Positions 1 through 7,600 of a DNA stretch of 9,877 nucleotides are shown one piece after another; the stretch's first letter is position 1, and every line of letters starts with the position of its first letter. The stretch comes from an uncultured Clostridium sp. (GTDB lineage Bacteria; Bacillota; Clostridia; Lachnospirales; Lachnospiraceae), in NCBI GenBank assembly GCA_934438135.1, contig CAKSBP010000078.1, positions 1-9,877 of the forward strand. Direction: 5' to 3'. A program made the position numbers and the translations under genes. The notes under the pieces were generated by a model. That model did no database searches and was not told the DNA's origin. It saw nothing but the letters and a program-made list of their open reading frames with translations.

Positions 1-104
1 CTAATTGAATTGATTTTACAGTGATTATAGTATAAACGAGAAGTGGATGGTAGACACCTTCTTATGGGACTCTTACACTTTTAAAACAGAGATCTAAAGC
101 GAAG

Positions 105-134
105 TTGATATATTTTGATAGTGTGTGTTAAAAT
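105..134 (+). promoter_or_regulatory. Probable sigma-A promoter of the yfcE-like gene
   Basis: A TTGATA -35 hexamer (105-110) is followed after 18 bases by a TAAAAT -10 hexamer (129-134). Both match five of six consensus positions. The start codon lies 36 bases after the -10, leaving a leader of about 30 bases that carries an AAGGAG ribosome binding site at about 159-164. No riboswitch-like fold is evident in this short leader. Confidence 0.6.
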
Positions 135-170
135 AAGAACACGAATTTTAACATACAAGGAGAAACTAAC

Positions 171-725
171 ATGAAATTAATGATTGCATCAGATATCCAT
201 GGTTCCAAATATTACTGTGAGAAAATGCTGGCACGTTTTGAAGCGGAGCAGGCTGAACGCCTTCTTTTATTAGGCGATTTACTGTATCACGGACCAAGAA
301 ATGATTTACCGGAAGAATATGCGCCAAAGGCCGTGATTGAACTGTTAAATGCCAAGAAGGAAAGTCTGTTATGTGTTCGTGGCAACTGTGAGGCAGAAGT
401 AGACCAGATGGTATTAAAGTTTCCTGTTATGGCAGATTACGCCATGTTTTATTTGGACGGTCATATGATTTTTGCGACCCATGGGCATCATTTTCATAAA
501 GAATGTCTTCCGCCGCTCAAGAAAGGTGACATTCTGCTGCATGGACATACTCATGTGCAGGCATTGGAGGACTGCGGTGATTATTATTACCTGAATCCGG
601 GTTCTGTTTCCATTCCAAAGAACGGAAATGAACACAGTTACATGGTATATGAAGACGAAGTTTTTACTATTAAAAATCTAGACGGAAAAATGATTGCTTC
701 CTTGGATTTAAAGGAAGGGAAATAG
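171..725 (+). CDS. yfcE: YfcE/MJ0936-family phosphodiesterase
   Basis: This is a 184-residue calcineurin-like metallophosphoesterase, the same length as Escherichia coli YfcE. Family members hydrolyse phosphodiester bonds using two divalent metal ions, with manganese often preferred; the physiological substrate is not settled. The metal-binding signature is complete: D8 and H10 in SDIHGS, D36 in GDLLYHGP, N72 in RGNCEAE, H104 in ATHGHH, and H126/H128 in HGHTH. From memory, the blocks GDxxxHGPRN, VRGNCxxEVDQM and FNPGSVSIPK-like LNPGSVSIPK are close to YfcE itself, not just to the superfamily. There is no signal peptide or membrane segment, so it should be cytosolic. The ATG start is set by an AAGGAG site 6 bases upstream. 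It has its own promoter and a terminator just after the stop, so it is probably monocistronic. Confidence 0.93.
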   Translation: MKLMIASDIHGSKYYCEKMLARFEAEQAERLLLLGDLLYHGPRNDLPEEYAPKAVIELLNAKKESLLCVRGNCEAEVDQMVLKFPVMADYAMFYLDGHMIFATHGHHFHKECLPPLKKGDILLHGHTHVQALEDCGDYYYLNPGSVSIPKNGNEHSYMVYEDEVFTIKNLDGKMIASLDLKEGK

Positions 726-731
726 TATTTA

Positions 732-775
732 AAAAGACCCTTTATGATAGAAAATACATCAAGGGTCTTTTCTTT
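732..775 (+). terminator. Rho-independent terminator after yfcE
   Basis: The arms AAAAGACCCTT (732-742) and AAGGGTCTTTT (761-771) form an 11-bp perfect stem around an 18-base loop, and the right arm runs into TCTTTC. The A-rich left flank means it could also work on the other strand. It begins 7 bases after the yfcE stop. Confidence 0.8.
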
Positions 776-796
776 CGGGCATTTTCCTTCTATAAT
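768..796 (+). promoter_or_regulatory. Possible promoter of the MATE gene
   Basis: A perfect TATAAT -10 (791-796) lies 36 bases ahead of the MATE start codon. The best-spaced -35 is TTTTCT (768-773, 17-base spacer), which is weak, and it overlaps the tail of the preceding terminator. An AAGGAGA ribosome binding site follows just before the ATG. The -10 is convincing; the -35 is not. Confidence 0.45.
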
Positions 797-831
797 AGAA
801 AGGATGGGGTAAAGCAAGAAAGGAGAATATT

Positions 832-2184
832 ATGTCGAAAGCAAATACATTATCGGATGATTTTACCCAAGGGAGTATCGCCGGAAAGTTAATCCGTTTT
901 ATGATTCCTATACTAGGTGCGCTGGTATTACAGGCTATGTATGGTGCGGTGGATCTTCTAGTAGTCGGTCAATTTGGCACCAAGGCGGGAATTTCAGCCG
1001 TTGCCACCGGAAGTAATATTGTAAATCTTGTAACGTTTGTGATTACAGGGTTGACAATGGGAGTCACGGTGCTGATTGGAAGATATCTGGGAGAAAAACA
1101 GGTAAAAAGGATTGGAAAGATAATTGGAGGAGCCGTAAGCTTTTTTGCAGTACTTGCAGTCGTTCTTATGGCATTCCTTTTAGTAGGAGCACCGGTTTTT
1201 ACAAAACTGTTAAATACACCTAAGGAGGCATTTGACTTAACAGTTACCTACATACGAATCTGCGGAGCAGGCATTGTCTTTGTGGTTGCCTATAACGTAA
1301 TCAGTGGTATTTTCCGTGGCTTGGGAAATTCAAAGCTGCCATTGATTTTTGTGGCGGTTGCCTGTGCGGTAAATATTGTCGGTGACCTTTTATTTATTGC
1401 AGTATTTCATTTAAATGTGGCAGGTGCGGCATTGGCTACGATTCTGGCACAGGCAGTCAGTGTTGTGATTTCCCTGTCGATTATACGAAAACAGGATCTG
1501 CCATTTACGTTTACAAAAAAAGATATCGGATTTCATAAGGAAATCGGTATTTTCCTGAAGCTGGGAGCACCGATTGCCTTTCAGGATTTGCTGACCAATA
1601 TTTCTTTTTTGATTTTATGTGCCATTATTAATAAAATCAGCCTGGAGGCATCCTCTGGTTACGGAATTGCACAGAAAGTCATTGCATTTGTTATGCTGGT
1701 GCCATCTTCGCTGATGCAGTCTATGTCGGCCTTTGTTGCCCAGAATGTTGGAGGTGGAAAAGAAGACCGTGCCAAGAAAGCCATGCATACCGGCATGCTG
1801 TTTGGTGCTATGATTGGTATTTTGATTGCTTTATTAGCTTTCTTCCGAGGTGATATACCGTCTGCTTTATTTACGTCTAATGACTTATTTATTGAAAAAT
1901 CTGCAGAATATCTGCGGGGATTCAGCCCGGAAGCAGTACTTACCTGTATTGTATTCAGTTATATTGGATTTTTTAATGGACATGGAAAGACCATGCCAGT
2001 TATGATACAGGGAATTTCTGCATCCTTTCTGGTAAGAGTGCCGTTATCTTATCTGTTTAGTCTGAAAAAAGGTGCTACACTGGTGGATATCGGGATTGCC
2101 GTACCGCTGGCATCGGTTTATGGGATTGTATTCTTTTCTATCTGCTATATTTTATTTTTAAGGCGACAGAAAAAAACAGCGTAA
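832..2184 (+). CDS. MATE-family multidrug/cation antiporter
   Basis: A 450-residue polytopic inner-membrane protein of typical MATE length, expected to have 12 transmembrane helices in two homologous halves. MATE proteins export drugs or organic cations in exchange for Na+ or H+. The opening, GSIAGKLIRFMIPILGALVLQ then AVDLLVVGQFG with a conserved acidic residue (D41) in helix 1, is characteristic. So are GVTVLIGRYLGEK after helix 2, GIFRGLGNSKLPL after helix 4, SAFVAQNVGGGKEDRAKKAM in the second half and GFFNGHGKTMP near the end. The overall look is of the NorM/DinF/MepA branch; I cannot assign substrate or coupling ion. The protein ends in a short basic tail. The ATG is preceded by AAGGAGA at good spacing. 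No regulator lies directly beside it, and the MarR gene about 1.7 kb away belongs to another operon. No clear terminator is visible before the next gene, so partial read-through is possible. Confidence 0.93.
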   Translation: MSKANTLSDDFTQGSIAGKLIRFMIPILGALVLQAMYGAVDLLVVGQFGTKAGISAVATGSNIVNLVTFVITGLTMGVTVLIGRYLGEKQVKRIGKIIGGAVSFFAVLAVVLMAFLLVGAPVFTKLLNTPKEAFDLTVTYIRICGAGIVFVVAYNVISGIFRGLGNSKLPLIFVAVACAVNIVGDLLFIAVFHLNVAGAALATILAQAVSVVISLSIIRKQDLPFTFTKKDIGFHKEIGIFLKLGAPIAFQDLLTNISFLILCAIINKISLEASSGYGIAQKVIAFVMLVPSSLMQSMSAFVAQNVGGGKEDRAKKAMHTGMLFGAMIGILIALLAFFRGDIPSALFTSNDLFIEKSAEYLRGFSPEAVLTCIVFSYIGFFNGHGKTMPVMIQGISASFLVRVPLSYLFSLKKGATLVDIGIAVPLASVYGIVFFSICYILFLRRQKKTA

Positions 2185-2244
2185 GAAATTTCCTTCCACT
2201 GGAAACAATCGTTGTAATATGATACACTAAAGAAAAATAGAGAT

Positions 2245-2250
2245 AGGAGA
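2245..2250 (+). promoter_or_regulatory. Ribosome binding site that fixes a TTG start
   Basis: AGGAGA lies 8 bases before TTG at 2259. No ATG in this frame occurs before residue 28, which is inside the conserved catalytic core, so TTG is the supported start. The GTG at 2261 is in another frame. A weak TATGAT -10 candidate sits at 2218-2223 without a convincing -35. Confidence 0.6.
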
Positions 2251-2258
2251 CGGTAATT

Positions 2259-3017
2259 TTGTGGAGTGAATTTGGTGAATTGCTGTGTAAGTTAGAAGAA
2301 GAAAAACGTCTGGTAAACATCTGGTTTCGGGATGATGATATGGGAGCCTGTATTCCAGAAGCAAAGGGAGTGCTGGATTTATTTGATGAACTGGAAATTC
2401 CAGTATTGTTATCCGTTATACCAGGTGCAATGGAAGAACAGACGGCAGACTGGATTCGGGGTAGTAAAACAGCATGGGTTGGCCAGCACGGACTGTTTCA
2501 TCAGGATAATTCTATTACAGAAGGCCTGGTTACAGAATTTGATGATGCATTATGGGATGTAGATACCATGGTAGAGAAAATTATGGAGTATAAGACAAAA
2601 CTGCAGCAGAATTTTGGAAAACAGTTTAATAACTCTTTTATTGCACCTTGGAACGTACTGAATCCAACGCTGGAAGAAGCTATTTCCCGCTGTGGATTTG
2701 ATTTTATTTCCAATGGAGGAGTGGACAAGTTTAATTCTCATCATATTTATGAGTTAAATACAAGGGTAGATATGGTGAACTGGGATGTGAAACACGCCTA
2801 TGCCGGGGAAGAATATTTCTTTGGACAGCTGTTTTCTGCACTCAAAGAAGATATGGATGTAGCAGAACGGGAAATTGAAATCGGTGTATTGTCTCATCAG
2901 TGGGCAATTAAAGAAGAGGGATTTGAATTTCTTCGGAAGTTTACGGAGTTTTTGAGAAAATTCTCTGGCGTAAATATGGATTTTAGAAAGTGTCTGGAAG
3001 GAAAGTTAACACGATAA
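2259..3017 (+). CDS. NodB-fold polysaccharide deacetylase-like protein, cytoplasmic
   Basis: A 252-residue protein with the motifs of the carbohydrate esterase 4/NodB fold, which removes acetyl groups from N- or O-acetylated sugars with a bound metal. The motifs appear in the usual order in a divergent form: FRDDD (residues 23-27) for the TFDD motif with catalytic and metal-binding aspartates, QHGLFH (76-81) for the HxxxH metal-binding histidines, FIAPWN (127-132) for the RxPY motif, VDMVNW (170-175), and LSHQW (211-215) for the C-terminal catalytic histidine. From memory this W-x-RDDD / QHG / PPWN pattern belongs to a subgroup found near glycosyltransferases in other bacteria, but no glycosyltransferase is nearby here. 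It has no signal peptide or membrane helix, unlike peptidoglycan deacetylases, so a cytosolic sugar or lipid-linked substrate is more likely. It starts at TTG and ends just before a bidirectional terminator. The fold is fairly sure; the substrate is unknown. Confidence 0.8.
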   Translation: MWSEFGELLCKLEEEKRLVNIWFRDDDMGACIPEAKGVLDLFDELEIPVLLSVIPGAMEEQTADWIRGSKTAWVGQHGLFHQDNSITEGLVTEFDDALWDVDTMVEKIMEYKTKLQQNFGKQFNNSFIAPWNVLNPTLEEAISRCGFDFISNGGVDKFNSHHIYELNTRVDMVNWDVKHAYAGEEYFFGQLFSALKEDMDVAEREIEIGVLSHQWAIKEEGFEFLRKFTEFLRKFSGVNMDFRKCLEGKLTR

Positions 3018-3020
3018 ATA

Positions 3021-3066
3021 AAAGCATGGTATCAAGGGAAGCTATTTTCCAATACCATGCTTTTTT
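3021..3066. terminator. Bidirectional terminator between convergent genes
   Basis: AAAGCATGGTAT (3021-3032) pairs with ATACCATGCTTT (3052-3063), a perfect 12-bp stem with a 19-base loop. T-runs follow on the plus strand (3061-3067), and A-rich sequence before the left arm gives a U-tract on the minus strand. It separates the rightward deacetylase gene from the leftward YczE-like gene and fits termination of both. Confidence 0.88.
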
Positions 3067-3069
3067 TAT

Positions 3070-3819
3070 TTAAATTTCGGATTTACCTTCCGCTTTATAG
3101 ATGGCATCTTGTTCTTCCAGTTCATTGGAAATAGAAATTATGTAACCGGAATCTTCAGAATCAGCTCCTGTCTCGTTAGTTACAGACGGAAAGAGCATTG
3201 ATTCTACAAAGGATAGAATCCGTCCAAAAAGCCGGGCGATAAAACCAACTAAAAAGGCGCATATAATCGTTCCTTCCCGAACACCTTCCAGATGATGAAA
3301 GAAAATCAAGGAAATGATTCCTGCACAGATACTCATAGATGCATCAAATACGACTTTTGTATTTCCGAAATTTGTATTCCATGTCAGGACGATGGCACGT
3401 ACAAAGGATTCGCCAGGCAGCATTACAACGTCTGCAAGAACTTCCAAATATACACCAAACGCAAGGATGACACATCCTATGAGCAGACCAAATAGTTTGC
3501 TCCAGTATGCTTCTGGATGAAATTCTTTTAACATAAGCATTGTAAAGTCAATAAAATAGCCAAATACAATGGAAACAGGAACCTGTAAAAGGTGTTCTAA
3601 TTTGAAGTTTTTCCGTAAAATCAGCAGCTGTAGTAAGATTAACAGGATGCTGAATGCGATGGTGAAATTGCCAAGTGTCCAGGAAAACCGAAGACTTAGG
3701 ACATATGGAATCGACGAAATAGGGGAAGTGCCTAGATTGGCTCTAGTTACGAAGCTGACGCCAAGGGAACTGATAAAAAGCCCAAGTAAAAAGATAAGGT
3801 ATCGTTTAAGTTTTTCCAT
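3070..3819 (-). CDS. YczE/DUF6198-like integral membrane protein
   Basis: A 249-residue membrane protein with five or six hydrophobic segments (about residues 7-25, 52-69, 78-97, 108-128, 160-176 and 183-205). The first segment and its loop, GLFISSLGVSFVTRANLGTS (13-32), are the hallmark of YczE/YitT-related proteins. AFGVYLEVLADVVMLPGE (120-137) and GVREGTIICAFLVGF (179-193) are the other conserved blocks. The biochemical role of the family is not known; transport has been suggested but I see no proof in the sequence. The last 40 residues are hydrophilic and acidic, presumably cytoplasmic, and include YIISIS at 226-231. The start ATG has AAGGAG 9 bases upstream. It follows the MarR gene with an 18-base gap, so the two form an operon in which the regulator probably controls this protein. 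Confidence 0.82.
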   Translation of the reverse strand: MEKLKRYLIFLLGLFISSLGVSFVTRANLGTSPISSIPYVLSLRFSWTLGNFTIAFSILLILLQLLILRKNFKLEHLLQVPVSIVFGYFIDFTMLMLKEFHPEAYWSKLFGLLIGCVILAFGVYLEVLADVVMLPGESFVRAIVLTWNTNFGNTKVVFDASMSICAGIISLIFFHHLEGVREGTIICAFLVGFIARLFGRILSFVESMLFPSVTNETGADSEDSGYIISISNELEEQDAIYKAEGKSEI

Positions 3820-3837
3820 GTTAAGAATCTCCTTCTT

Positions 3838-4263
3838 TTATTGAATTTCTTTTGATAAATTAACGTATATCTGTTGAAATGTATCAAGGAAGTGTTTTAT
3901 TTGTTCTGGGGAAAGACCGTCAAATGCCATGTCTTCCAGTGTGATAAATTCTGTTTCTACCCGTTCCACCATTTTTTTCCCTTTGCTGGTTAGAAAAACA
4001 TGAAGGGAACGACGGTTTCCATCCAGCATTTTCCGCTCGATTAAATGCTTGGATTCCATTCCTTTTAGAACGGCAGTCAGAGAGGCTGGTTCAATGTGAC
4101 ATGACTTGGCAATCTCTTTTTGATTGGCACCGTTATGGTCTTTCAAATAATCTAGCACTTTAGGATGACCTAACGTAAGTTCCGTGTCAGATAATGCGTT
4201 TAATAGTTTTTTGTGTATGATAGCTTGATTTGCCATCAAAAGATAATGAAAGGACTGTTTCAT
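3838..4263 (-). CDS. MarR-family transcriptional regulator
   Basis: A 141-residue winged helix-turn-helix protein of normal MarR length. Dimerisation helices occupy both ends (about 1-25 and 105-140). The DNA-binding domain spans about 33-100: the recognition helix is near 60-72 (ASLTAVLKGMESK), followed by HLIERKMLDGNRRSLHVFLT with the beta-wing containing the D81/R84 pair typical of MarR wings, then TSKGKKMVE. Members repress their targets and often release DNA on binding small phenolic or cationic ligands or on thiol oxidation. There is one cysteine (C55), near the HTH, and no evidence that it senses redox state. It is first in an operon with the YczE-like gene. The start has a CGGAGG-type ribosome binding site (4271-4276). 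Its promoter carries inverted repeats suited to a MarR dimer, so autorepression is the likely regulation. Confidence 0.92.
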   Translation of the reverse strand: MKQSFHYLLMANQAIIHKKLLNALSDTELTLGHPKVLDYLKDHNGANQKEIAKSCHIEPASLTAVLKGMESKHLIERKMLDGNRRSLHVFLTSKGKKMVERVETEFITLEDMAFDGLSPEQIKHFLDTFQQIYVNLSKEIQ

Positions 4264-4286
4264 AGTGATTCCTCCGTATATTTATA

Positions 4287-4315
4287 GTTAGAAACCTAAT
4301 TATTATAATTCTAAC
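4287..4315. promoter_or_regulatory. Probable MarR operator (GTTAGAA/TTCTAAC inverted repeat)
   Basis: GTTAGAA (4287-4293) and TTCTAAC (4309-4315) are perfect inverted copies separated by 15 bases. A second, tighter palindrome, TTAG-N4-CTAA, occupies 4288-4299. On the minus strand the outer repeat brackets the -10 box of the marR promoter, and the tight palindrome covers the expected transcription start. From memory, GTTAGA-type half-sites are used by the MarR-family repressor MepR of Staphylococcus aureus. Assignment to this regulator is inference from position and symmetry. Confidence 0.65.
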
Positions 4316-4330
4316 AATTGATAAAGTCAA
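4302..4330 (-). promoter_or_regulatory. Promoter of the marR-yczE operon
   Basis: Read on the minus strand, TTGACT (4330-4325) is followed after exactly 17 bases by TATAAT (4307-4302), a near-perfect sigma-A promoter. The marR ATG lies 38 bases beyond the -10. The overlapping inverted repeats imply that this strong promoter is held down by a repressor. Confidence 0.85.
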
Positions 4331-4358
4331 TCCTTAGTCGATGGATACATTTAAATTT

Positions 4359-4391
4359 TTGTCGAGATTTTTTTCTTTTCATACATAAAAT
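4359..4391 (+). promoter_or_regulatory. Candidate promoter for the small ORF and nifJ
   Basis: The divergent intergenic region must hold a promoter for the highly conserved nifJ unit. The best -10 is TAAAAT (4386-4391). Possible -35 boxes are TCGAGA (4362-4367, 18-base spacer, four of six matches) or TTGTCG (4359-4364, spacer too long at 21). The box choice is uncertain. I see no Rex-type TTGTTAA-N4-TTAACAA site here. Confidence 0.35.
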
Positions 4392-4445
4392 CTTTCATTT
4401 TTTCCATACTAAGTAAGAATATTTCTCTACATTAGGAGGTTAAAA

Positions 4446-4637
4446 ATGAAGCATATTTCTTCAGAAGAAAAAGTTAATAATAATGCAAGATTAGACAGTA
4501 AGAAACAACATTACAGCGCCGAAACAGCTCCTTTTGCCAATATAGAAAAGACAATGCCAGAGTCCAAGGTAACCATTCCAAGTGAATACGACGTAGGAAA
4601 TGCAAAAGAATGGGTTGACAACGGCAGCAGGCTGTAG
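4446..4637 (+). CDS. Small DUF3787-like protein ahead of nifJ
   Basis: A 63-residue hydrophilic protein with a strong AGGAGG ribosome binding site (4434-4439) and an ATG at good spacing, so it is very likely translated. It has no signal peptide, membrane helix or cysteine. Its second half reads TAPFANIEKTMPESKVTIPSE followed by NAKEWVDNGS. From memory this matches the pattern of DUF3787 (PF12655), a family of roughly 60-residue clostridial proteins with a TAAWANI-like motif, a KVxIPSE motif and a terminal NAKEWVD; some members have been named as small spore-surface proteins. I could not run a search, so the family call is tentative and the function unknown. Only 13 bases separate its stop from the nifJ start, and the nifJ ribosome binding site fills that gap, so the two are probably co-transcribed and may be translationally coupled. 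If the spore link holds, its place before a metabolic gene is odd. Confidence 0.72.
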   Translation: MKHISSEEKVNNNARLDSKKQHYSAETAPFANIEKTMPESKVTIPSEYDVGNAKEWVDNGSRL

Positions 4638-4644
4638 AGAGGAG
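4638..4644 (+). promoter_or_regulatory. Ribosome binding site that fixes the nifJ start
   Basis: AGAGGAG begins right after the stop of the small upstream gene and lies 6 bases before ATG at 4651. The frame stays open back to an ATG at 4600, but that start has no such site, overlaps the small gene and would add 17 residues absent from the family. The 4651 start gives the canonical N-terminus MGKVKLTVDGNTAAAYVAY. Confidence 0.85.
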
Positions 4645-4650
4645 AGCATA

Positions 4651-7600
4651 ATGGGAAAAGTGAAATTGACAGTAGATGGTAATACAGCAGCTGCTTATGT
4701 AGCTTATGCCTACACAGATGTAGCTGCAATTTACCCAATTACTCCATCTTCTACCATGGCAGAAGTTGTAGATGAATGGGCAGCAGGAGGCAGAAAAAAT
4801 ATTTTCGGCCACACGGTAAAGGTAGTAGAAATGCAGTCAGAAGCAGGAGCAGCAGGAGCATTTCATGGTTCTTTGCAGGCAGGTGCTTTGACCACGACAT
4901 TTACGGCATCACAGGGACTTCTTTTGATGATACCAAATATGTATAAAGTATCTGGTGAACTTCTCCCAGGTGTGTTTCATGTCAGTGCCCGTGCTCTTGC
5001 TGCACAGGCGTTAAGTATTTTTGGTGATCATCAGGACGTTATGGCCGCAAGGCAGACAGGATGCGTTATGCTAGTATCTAACTCGGTACAGGAAGTAATG
5101 GATATTGCACCAGTTGCACATCTTGCTGCACTGAAAGGACGTCTTCCATTTATTCATTTTTTCGATGGATTCCGTACTTCCCATGAAATTCAAAAGGTAG
5201 AAGCATTAGAGTATGATGATTTGGCCAGTCTTGTGGATAGGAAAGCATTAAAAGAATTCCGTGACCGTGCACTTTCTCCAAATCATCCCGTGTTACGAGG
5301 TACTGCCCAGAATCCGGATATTTATTTCCAGACTAGAGAAGCAAGCAGTCCGTTTTATGAAAATGTAGTTCCAATTGTAGAAGAGTATATGGAACAGGTC
5401 GCTAAACTGACCGGAAGAAAATACGGACTATTTGACTACTATGGTGACCCAGAAGCAGAATATGTTATTGTTGCAATGGGTTCTGTCTGTGAAACCATTG
5501 AAGAAACTATTGATGCATTAAACAGTCAGGGCAAAAAATATGGTGTTGTTAAAGTGCATTTGTTCCGTCCGTTTTCTATTAAACATTTCGTAGACTGTAT
5601 TCCGGTTTCTGTAAAGAGAATTGGCGTTCTGGATCGCACGAAAGAGCCAGGCGCCCTTGGAGAACCTTTGTATCAGGATGTTATTACTGCACTTTATGAA
5701 AGGGAAATGTATCCACAGATTGTGGGCGGACGTTATGGACTTGGTTCCAAAGACGTTACACCTGGAGACATCAAAGCGGTTTATGACAATTTGGAAGCTG
5801 CCGCTCCAAAGAACCACTTTACACTTGGTATTATTGATGATGTCATGAACAGTTCACTGGATTCTTCCAATAACTTTGTTTCAGAACCATCTGATACAGT
5901 ACGCTGTAAATTCTGGGGACTTGGTTCCGACGGTACTGTTGGTGCCAATAAACAGGCGATTAAAATTATTGGTGATAATACTGATAAATATGTACAGGCA
6001 TATTTCCAATATGATTCGAAGAAATCCGGTGGGCTGACTCAGTCTTATCTGCGCTTTGGTGATCATGAGATTAAATCCACATATCTGATTGAAGATGCGG
6101 ATTATATTGCCTGCCATAACCAGTCCTATGTCCATAATTATGACCTGGCAAAAGGATTGAAAAAAGGCGGAACTTTCGTTATGAACTGTCGTTGGACAAA
6201 AGAAGAATTAAATCAAAAATTCCCGGCATCCTTAAAACGTTCTCTGGCCGAGAGACAAGCGAAGCTTTATATTATTGATGCCATTTCCATCGCAGAAGAA
6301 ATTGGTCTTGGAAACCGTATCAGTATGGTAATGCAGGGGGTATTTTTCCATTTGAACGGTATTCTTTCAGAAGAAAAAGCGAAAGAACTTCTGAAAAAGT
6401 CGGTTGAAAAAATGTTCCGTAAAAAAGGACAGAAAATTATCGACATGAACTGTCAGGCTCTGGAACAGGGATTTTTAAAAGCAGAGCAGGTAGAAATTCC
6501 AGCTGACTGGGCAAATGCAGAACATGAACAGGCACCTCATACAGAAGAACCAGATTTTGTTAAAAATATTATGCGTCCAATGGAGCGTGAAGAAGGAAAC
6601 AGCCTTCCTGTCAGTGCATTTAATGGTATGGAAGATGGTACATTCCCATTGGGTACCACAGCATTTGAAAAACGTGGTATTGGCGTCAATGTACCTGATT
6701 GGATTCTTGAAAACTGTATTCAATGTAATCAGTGTGCTTACATTTGTCCACATTCCTGTATTCGTCCATTCTTGTTAACGAAAGAAGAAGCAAGCAATGC
6801 ACCGGAAACGTTCCAGACCAAGAAAGCAGTTGGAAAAGGACTTTCGGAATATGAGTATCGTATGCAGTTAAGTCCTATGGATTGTACTGGATGTGGAAAC
6901 TGTGCCGATATCTGCCCTGCAAAACCAAAGGCTCTTGTCATGAAGAAACTGGCTTCTCAGGTGGATACAGAGGTGCCAAACTGGGAATATGCAGTTAAAG
7001 AAGTTTCCTATAAGGGTGATGTAACGGAAGGAAAGAATGTCAAGGACAGCCAGTTCAAGACACCATTAATCGAATTTTCCGGGGCATGTGCCGGATGCGG
7101 TGAAACACCATATATCAAGCTGGTTACCCAGTTATTTGGTGAACGGATGATGATTGCCAATGCAACTGGATGTTCCTCTATATGGGGCGGTTCTGCACCA
7201 TCTATTCCTTATACCTGCAATCATGAGGGAAAAGGACCAAGCTGGGCAAACTCTTTATTTGAGGACAATGCAGAGTTTGGATATGGTATGTATCTTGGTG
7301 TTACGAAACTTCGTGAAAATATTGCCTGTGAAATCAGCCAGGTAGTCGATCTGGTATCGGATGAAAACGTAAAACAGGCAATGAAGCAGTGGCTGGAAAC
7401 AAAAGATGACGGCAAAGCATCAAAAGTAGCCAGCAAAGCACTGTTAGAGGCTGTTTCTAGTTACTCTCCATCTGTTGATGAAGAAAAATGTATCGAAACG
7501 ATTAAAGAATACAAAGATTATCTTGTAAAACGTTCTCAGTGGATTCTCGGTGGAGACGGCTGGGCATACGATATTGGATACGGTGGACTCGATCAGGTTC

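Noticed and set aside
1..104. Possible end of an upstream gene (frame 1 reads LIELILQ then stop at 22-24), a TATAGTATAAA stretch and a weak bulged hairpin with arms near 39-59.
   Set aside because: Seven residues cannot identify a gene, the -35/-10 spacings are poor (15 bases), and the hairpin is imperfect with no T-run. Nothing here can be supported as a feature.
2185..2258. Short inverted repeat TTCC-ACT-GGAA after the MATE gene as a terminator.
   Set aside because: Four base pairs with a 3-base loop and no T-run is too weak to call.
4264..4445. A redox (Rex) operator or riboswitch controlling nifJ.
   Set aside because: No TTGTTAA-type palindrome and no conserved structured leader could be recognised; the only strong symmetry in this region is the MarR-type repeat.
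4600..4650. An upstream in-frame ATG that would extend NifJ by 17 residues.
   Set aside because: It lies inside the small upstream gene, lacks a ribosome binding site, and the added residues are not part of the family's conserved N-terminus. T31, E64 and R114 fall at family numbering only from the 4651 start.
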